NCBI GenBank assembly: GCA_015143295.1
Contig: CM026574.1
Span: 9,550,938-9,614,937 of the forward strand
From: Tetracentron sinense
Lineage: Eukaryota > Streptophyta > Magnoliopsida > Trochodendrales > Trochodendraceae
Direction: 5' to 3'
Length of the DNA stretch: 64,000 nucleotides
The notes under the pieces were generated by a model. The model ran no database searches. It had not been told where the DNA came from and saw nothing but the letters and a program-made list of their open reading frames with translations. Position numbers and translations under genes: made by a program. Below are positions 58,783 through 64,000 of the stretch, piece by piece (the first letter of the stretch is position 1; every line of letters begins with the position of its first letter).

Positions 58783-60048
58783 TTACTATTATAATGGGAG
58801 AGGCAGGCGTAGCCTGATTTTTCCGAATTCCCAAACTACCCATATGATTTAATGTTTTGCTTTAATTCCCAAATTACCCATTGCTCATCTATCTATATAA
58901 AGAATAGAATTACAGTCAATCGTGATTGAACTCGAGGAGAGTTCAATCGCACCAGCGGGTTAACACATGCCCCTTTTAATTCCTATTAACTGTGGTTAAC
59001 TCCTTCCCCTCACTCTCATGTGCATCGCATGTGCCACCCGTTATTGAACTCGTGGAGAGTTCAATCGCACCTGCGGGTTAACACGTGTCCCTTTTAACTC
59101 CTATTAACTGTGATTAACTCCTTCCTTCGCTCTCACGTGCATCGCACATGCCACCTGCTAGTATATATAATGTTAATATATACACATAGAAATTCAAACC
59201 TCTTAGTGTTGACAATAATCTAGGCAAATTAACATTTAATATAGCCCACCTCATTGCTTGTTTATCTCAGCCACAAGCTTTTTCCCGGTCACAATGGTGG
59301 CTCTAGTTAAATATGATACCAATAACAAAAATGAGAATATCATTGGGAAGTTTTCAACATCTAATTGCAATTTTCCAATCTCCATCTCAATGCCTGAACA
59401 TGATAAATGTCCAACAAATCAAGTGATTTGAGTTTTTTTTTAAGCCCTTAAGATTCGAAAAAAGGCCTGCGATTTGGAAGTTCAAATTTGGCCCAGATAG
59501 CTAAAAACTGAATTTTAGCTTTGAGATGGAAATTTGGATTTTGATTCCTTTGAAATTTAAATTTGGAATTATTTTAATGAATTTAAATGGAGGTACCCAC
59601 CATATGCTTTATTTTTTTTGTAAAGATTGAATGTGATGTTTTTTTTTTTTTTGAACTGTTAGTTGACTTTTTTACATTATAGATGAAAATATTTTTGAAT
59701 ACTAAAATATGAGACTTTTTTTACTTGACTTTTGGATTTTGGTAATGTTTTGATATAGTAGAATTTATGAAATTTTAAGATTTGAGAAATACCTTAGCAT
59801 TTGCAAGTTGAAATTTTGACATAATCCTTAAAAAACGGATTTTGTTTTTGAACTGAAAAGTTGATTTTTTATTCTTTAGGAATTAGGATCTAGGATAATT
59901 TTTATTGAATTCAAACGGGTGTATAACCTTATATACAAATATGTATCTAAGTAAAGAGGGGCCTGGTGACTTTCGCCTATCTAGAGAGTAGAGAGGTGCC
60001 CAGGTGATGATAGTCCAAAAACGATTAGTCGACACCTTGACTACACTG
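58688..60048. mobile_element. hAT-type element, about 1361 bp, degraded TSD
   Basis: Begins TAGTGTAGTCAAGGCGTC; inverted right end CAGTGTAGTCAAGGTGTCG. Flanks AGGCTTTC (58680-58687) and ATGCTATC (60049-60056) match 6 of 8. Inside: (TA)n at 58746-58780, a 118-bp tandem pair at 58925-59160 and a fragment of the E1/E2 repeat at about 59440-59940. Confidence 0.72.
58925..59160. repeat. 118-bp tandem pair of MITE-arm sequence
   Basis: Units start attgaactcgaggagagttc (58925) and attgaactcgtggagagttc (59043). Both carry gcgggttaacac, actgtggttaactcc or close variants and the gtgcatcgca word. Matches the arm of the palindromic MITE family. Confidence 0.82.
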
Positions 60049-60056
60049 ATGCTATC

Positions 60057-61600
60057 ATGTCATGGCATTCTTATAGGTTTTCTATTGAAGGTGTTTTAGG
60101 TTACCGTATTAATTTTTTTTTATTTTTTCGAATGAATGAAGGATTCTATTTTTTCATGTGATGCCTTAAATTCTTGAAGGTGACTCAAGCAATGCCATAG
60201 CCTGGATTTTTATGAAATAGAGGCCAAGGTGTGATTAGCCAGTATCATTGAACAAATTAAGGATTTTGGCATAGATTTTTATCTGTTGTATAATGATGCT
60301 TTAAATGTGTCAGTGAGTACATTCACCCAGTAGCAAAAATAGTATCCATGTCCTTGAACTTGAGTTTCCATGTCTTTTGCAATATAATTTGTACTAATTG
60401 TAGAAAAAACTGTTATTTCTTATTCTTTAAGTATTTATCGAATACAGGGACCCTTTCCTATTTTATGTTGAATCTAGGTGTCAAATTCTTTCAAACTTAA
60501 TGGTGAAGATGGAGATGCTCATTAATCAATATGGATATGAAAATGGCTGGTACAAACCCTAGGACAAGGAATTGGGTAATAAATATTATGTTACCCAGGC
60601 TTGTGTAAATATGTGTAGGTGTTAGGACTTAGGTGTGGGTGTTTGATTTGCTCAGTCTCAAAATTTTGAGGATAAATCTAAATTTTTTACGTTCTTTAAT
60701 TATTGATAAAAAAAAATATTTGAGCTGGGTGAGCCATACACCCCTGCACAGATCCTGCGTCAGTACTCATGCATTTGCTGAGTTGGATGTGACTTACTTT
60801 TTCTGGACTGTCTTCAGTTCGAAACAGTTTTTTGGTGAGCTTGTATTTATAGTACCTTATCAGTTATAGCATGGAAGATATAAATGCACACATATGGCCC
60901 AATTTGAAACTATATGATGTCAAGAGGCTGGAAAATCCTAGTTTCTTAGCCCTTGGGGGATGGGAGCTAGAAACCTACAGAAAGACTCGAGAAAGGAAAA
61001 CTGTTATATCCTAATTAATTAGGGTTATATATTTCATGACTTTCCCCTAGTACCGGTTTACTGAGAAAGAAGATCTTGTTCTTGAATCTTGAAAGCCTTG
61101 GGAATCCACTTAACAAGTGGCCAACCAGTTAGGAGTAAGGATTGGTGACTATTAGTTGGATACAGTGGGAAGTGAAGCGGCTATTGGGGACAGTGGTAAT
61201 GATGGTACTAACAGTGTTGATTGGAGATTCAATTGGTTTAGAAGTGATTGTAAGCACCTCATTTTTTGCACCCCTGTGGAGCCCAAAGCTCATCCCGCAA
61301 CCTATCAGGAATCCCTTGAATCCCCGAAAAGCAAGAAGACTATTGCTGATTTTTGAAACCAAAATGCCCTGTGTGAAAATTACCAAAGTACCCTTACTAT
61401 ATTCCAAAATCATGTACCCTTTTATAAAAAATAATTTAAAATCTTTTTTGGTTCAATTTGGGCTTTTTACAGAGATAAAATAGGTTTTCAGCGAATTGGA
61501 AACGACATGTGGCATCAAGTAAGAAAAAAGGCTTCTTTTTCAAGCAACCCCCTCCCAAAAAAATTTAGGTAGGCCCAAGGCAGGGCCGCTGTTTGGAACA
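60057..61600. other. Non-coding sequence, no gene recognised
   Basis: Mixed intron-like DNA. 61142-61480 is less AT-rich with overlapping open frames on both strands, none recognised. Confidence 0.4.
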
Positions 61601-61639
61601 ACGGCCCTACATTAGTCCCTTTGCATTGTTTTAACTTCT

Positions 61640-61984
61640 GAGGCTTGGACGTTGTTTTGAATGGCAAGCACCTGTTTTAAGATTGTTTTAGTCCCACATC
61701 GGCCAAGGACTGGAAGTACCTCAGAAATTTGACTTATAAATACCTACAAGTTGTTTTCGTCCAAATCGAACTATTCTGAGTGGTTCTCATGGCCTAACAT
61801 GTTCTAAAAACGTTTCTGGGACGGCTTTGCATTGTGATTTGTTGTTGGCAGCTTATTTTGTTGTATTTTGCTCTCGCTTTTCGCTTTTTATTCTCTATGG
61901 TTTACCTTTGGTGAACCTTGCAATGTAGGTACTCTTTTCATACTTATAAATCACTGCTATTACCGATTAAAAAAAAAAAAAAAG
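61640..61984 (+). mobile_element. Retroposon-like unit with LINE-type poly(A) tail
   Basis: Ends attaccgattaaaaaaaaaa, the same 3' tip as the LINEs at 7672 and the micro-insertions. It contains the USE/TATA motif near its left part. No LINE coding frame. The left border and TSD were not found. Could be a SINE-like unit that borrows the LINE tail, or a LINE 3' end next to an unrelated promoter. Confidence 0.45.
61690..61742 (+). promoter_or_regulatory. Plant snRNA-type promoter motif (USE plus TATA)
   Basis: AGTCCCACATCG at 61690-61701 matches the plant upstream sequence element RTCCCACATCG. A TATAAATA box starts 33 nt after it (61735-61742), the spacing known for RNA polymerase II snRNA genes; Pol III U6-type genes have about ten fewer. 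No U1, U2, U4, U5 or U6 sequence follows, so the transcript, if any, is unknown. Confidence 0.55.
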
Positions 61985-62287
61985 AGTCTGGAGCCATTTT
62001 TGAGGTTTCTAAGGGAGTTTTTGGAAGCCATTTTTTCCTATAAGTGAAATACTTGCTCTCCTCTCCATAAAAGTCTTTGAGAGGCCAGGCTACTTCGCTA
62101 GTACTCTCTTAGATCAATAGTTTTTGGTAGAGATACTGCATCATTCAATAGAGAGTGCAGGGAGTTCATTTCGAAGGCTCAGGATCTAGCCAGTTCAGTA
62201 TTTCACAGTAAGTGCCTATCGTTTCCTCATGTTCTCTTTTTATTATTATAATATGGATGATAGGAATTTATGCTAGAGGGTTGTGAG

Positions 62288-62548
62288 CATAGTGACCAAG
62301 TACGGGTACGAGTTTAATACGACAATTATCTGTTTGGAAGTGTGTTATACGGCAAAAGTACGGGAAATTAAAAATTAAATGAAAATTATAAATAAATAGG
62401 AAGTTCAGCAAAAATACGTGTATTAAACGCATTTAATATGGAATTTGTATATTACTCGCGTTACGCGTATAATACATAATATGGAAAAGTATGCCGTTTT
62501 AAACGGCGACCCCCCTTAAAAGTATTATATGTGGATTTGGTAACTATG
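62288..62548. mobile_element. hAT-type MITE, 261 bp, perfect 8-bp TSD
   Basis: Begins CATAGTGACCAAGTACGGG; inverted right end CATAGTTACCAAATCCAC. TSD GTTGTGAG at 62280-62287 and 62549-62556. Interior has unusual CG-rich words (tactcgcgttacgcg). No coding. Confidence 0.9.
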
Positions 62549-62556
62549 GTTGTGAG

Positions 62557-63700
62557 GAAGGGGTGATATCAACCTTAGGTGAGTTTAGATTCAGTTGATA
62601 TTAAATGTATGCCATGTTTGCTATGCTATATGTACAAGGCTTCTCTTTTTCTCTTCATTATGCATTCTTTGTTTTTTCTGACTTTCGGGGTGTTATCATG
62701 CCCATTAGAGGGTAAGCCAGTGGAAGATGAGTTGGGGATCCTCCCAAGTCCCAGGTCAACTTCAAAACTAAACTTACCATCTAATGATGTTTACTTCGAA
62801 AATTTAACTGTTTGCCTTCGAAATACTATCCAAAATGATATGATGTTGAATAGCTCACCTAAATTGAGCTTTCTAGGCTCGATTCTGGCCTTAGGTCTCG
62901 TATCAAGCCGAAATAGGCTATCTAGTTGAGAAGCATACACTAGCCCCACAAGTGTAAACCTTGCCTACTTCTGAATCTGAAGTTGATTAGTTGTTAATTG
63001 GAATTTAGGATAGACTTGCCTTAGCATTAGGCTCCATCATTGCACAAGCTAAAACTGCTTATGCTATTCTCAAAATACCAAAAAAATTAAAAAAATCTGA
63101 AAAAATTCATGTTTGATTCTTTGCATGGTCATATACTGGCACAATCACTCCCACGCACTATTAGGTATTGTATGCACACTTACTTCCTTGCATGTTGCAT
63201 GCTTGCATGAAATTAATCTTTTTTTTGGAACTACATTTAGCTTGATTCCACTCTTGTGGATATGTAGGCAGCCCCTTCTGTGGGTTCAGCTACCCTAGGA
63301 TAGAAAACTTAGCTAGATTTTGTTTACTTGAGTTAGATTGCTTAATTATAATAGATGTTAGCATGATCTTTCTTCATTTTGTTGCTATTTATGTGATGTG
63401 CATGTTTAGATGTTGGCATGATTTCAAATTAGTTTATTTCCCTTACACCTTCCATTACCTAGTTTCTAGGAGTAGGTAACCATCATTGGAGGGAGTTTAG
63501 GAGTGTATAACACCTTCCCTTAACTCAACCGAATCTCTTGCCCGGAACTCTATTCGTGACCATACCTTATCCATTAGATTTTGGGTCCTATTTTCCCTTA
63601 AAAATTGAATAGGTGGCAACTCTATCTTTTGTTTTTTTTAGCATTATTCCATTTCAAGGATTCCTGCCTGATTTGGAATAGTTGTAAATTTTCACGTTCA
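62557..63700. other. Possible Ty3/gypsy leader or LTR remnant
   Basis: 63440-63640 carries phrases common in plant gypsy leaders (taacaccttcccttaactca, ttgggtcctattttccctta, aggtggcaactctatc). No gag/pol, no paired LTR and no TSD seen. The rest of the segment is unassigned. Confidence 0.35.
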
Positions 63701-64000
63701 CAATGATAGCAGAGATGTTGAATTATCTTGTAGTGGACTTGGTGCTAACATTGGACATAACGACGGTGCTCAGAAAGCAGAGAGCTTAATTTGAATCAGA
63801 TTAGCAGTTCGTCCATGCAATTGTAGATCTCGAGGGTTGCGTAGCGGACAGGAAATTCACAATTTAACTTTTTTTTACATATCATTCATATTCTGGTTTA
63901 TTGAGGATCAGTTAGCAACAGTGTCTAACACTGTTAGACGGTTTCTCAGACTTGTTTCACTGAATCTATAGTTCCCTCCCTTTCTTCTCCCTGAGGACCT
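63701..64000. other. Unassigned, locally coding-like patch
   Basis: 63715-63860 is less AT-rich than its surroundings, following an acceptor-like ttcacaatgatagcag. A phase-0 join from 56396 would read two codons and stop (AGA TGT TGA). No family is recognised. Confidence 0.25.

Noticed and set aside
61743-61990. A U1-U6 snRNA or U3 snoRNA gene behind the USE/TATA pair
   Set aside because: None of the conserved snRNA core words (5' splice-site complement, U2 branch region, U6 ACAGAGA) is present.
63713-63860. Terminal kinesin exon
   Set aside because: Only a two-codon extension is possible in phase and no family similarity supports it; kept as a low-weight candidate in the findings, not annotated as CDS.
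1-64000. tRNA and rRNA genes
   Set aside because: No cloverleaf with A and B boxes and no rRNA core sequence noticed on reading either strand; the tRNA-like matches are retrotransposon primer sites.

Overview
This is nuclear DNA of a flowering plant. The evidence is a split gene with GT-AG introns, a plant-type kinesin, Ty1/copia retrotransposons primed by initiator tRNA-Met, plant L1-type LINEs, hAT- and Harbinger-type MITEs, and AT-rich intergenic sequence. The very long, repeat-filled introns suggest a long-intron eudicot or magnoliid. The species cannot be named from this window.

One real host gene is visible. It is a plant KIN-7 (CENP-E-like) kinesin on the + strand, and I resolve 18 consecutive coding exons from 5775 to 56396. 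They splice to 2835 nt (945 codons) with no stop or frame break. They encode the second half of the motor (switch I NLLSSRSH, switch II DLAGSE, the L12/alpha-5 region), the neck, and a long coiled-coil stalk. The N-terminal exons (organelle presequence, P-loop) lie left of the window. The true C-terminus is not resolved. Exons 4-8 are compact (28763-30188). The other introns reach 6.7, 13.5, 5.9, 4.0 and 10.9 kb and are filled with transposons.

Layout. 1-678: end of a copia element (RNase H, polypurine tract, 3' LTR). 1310-2081: hAT MITE. 6641-7672: LINE fragment. 8941-9351: hAT MITE. 10527-12064: MITE arm, possible captured first exon, CCGAAGT-rich repeat. 12837-15036: 2.2 kb solo LTR with perfect TSD. 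15936-18145: LINE (-) interrupted by an 867-bp miniature LTR element with TSD. 18146-20776: truncated copia (-). 21430-21868: LINE ORF1-like piece and a G-run. 22014-28470: nested hAT-like elements. 30871-34384: copia 5' LTR and RT fragment holding two head-to-tail repeats. 34739-34836: 98-bp MITE. 37640-39590: LINE (+). 41221-50089: copia element B, into which copia element A (44787-49504) has inserted. 51082-51356, 52664-53766, 58688-60048 and 62288-62548: further hAT-type elements with 8-bp TSDs. 61690-61742: plant snRNA-type promoter motif inside a retroposon-like unit.

I see no operon, CRISPR array, viral cassette, or convincing new gene system. The interest lies in the transposon archaeology: many insertions can be dated relative to each other because their target-site duplications are still readable. 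These include two LINE insertions only 15 and 24 bp long. The repeats are mostly on the opposite strand to the gene and all sit in introns, so the kinesin reading frame survives intact.
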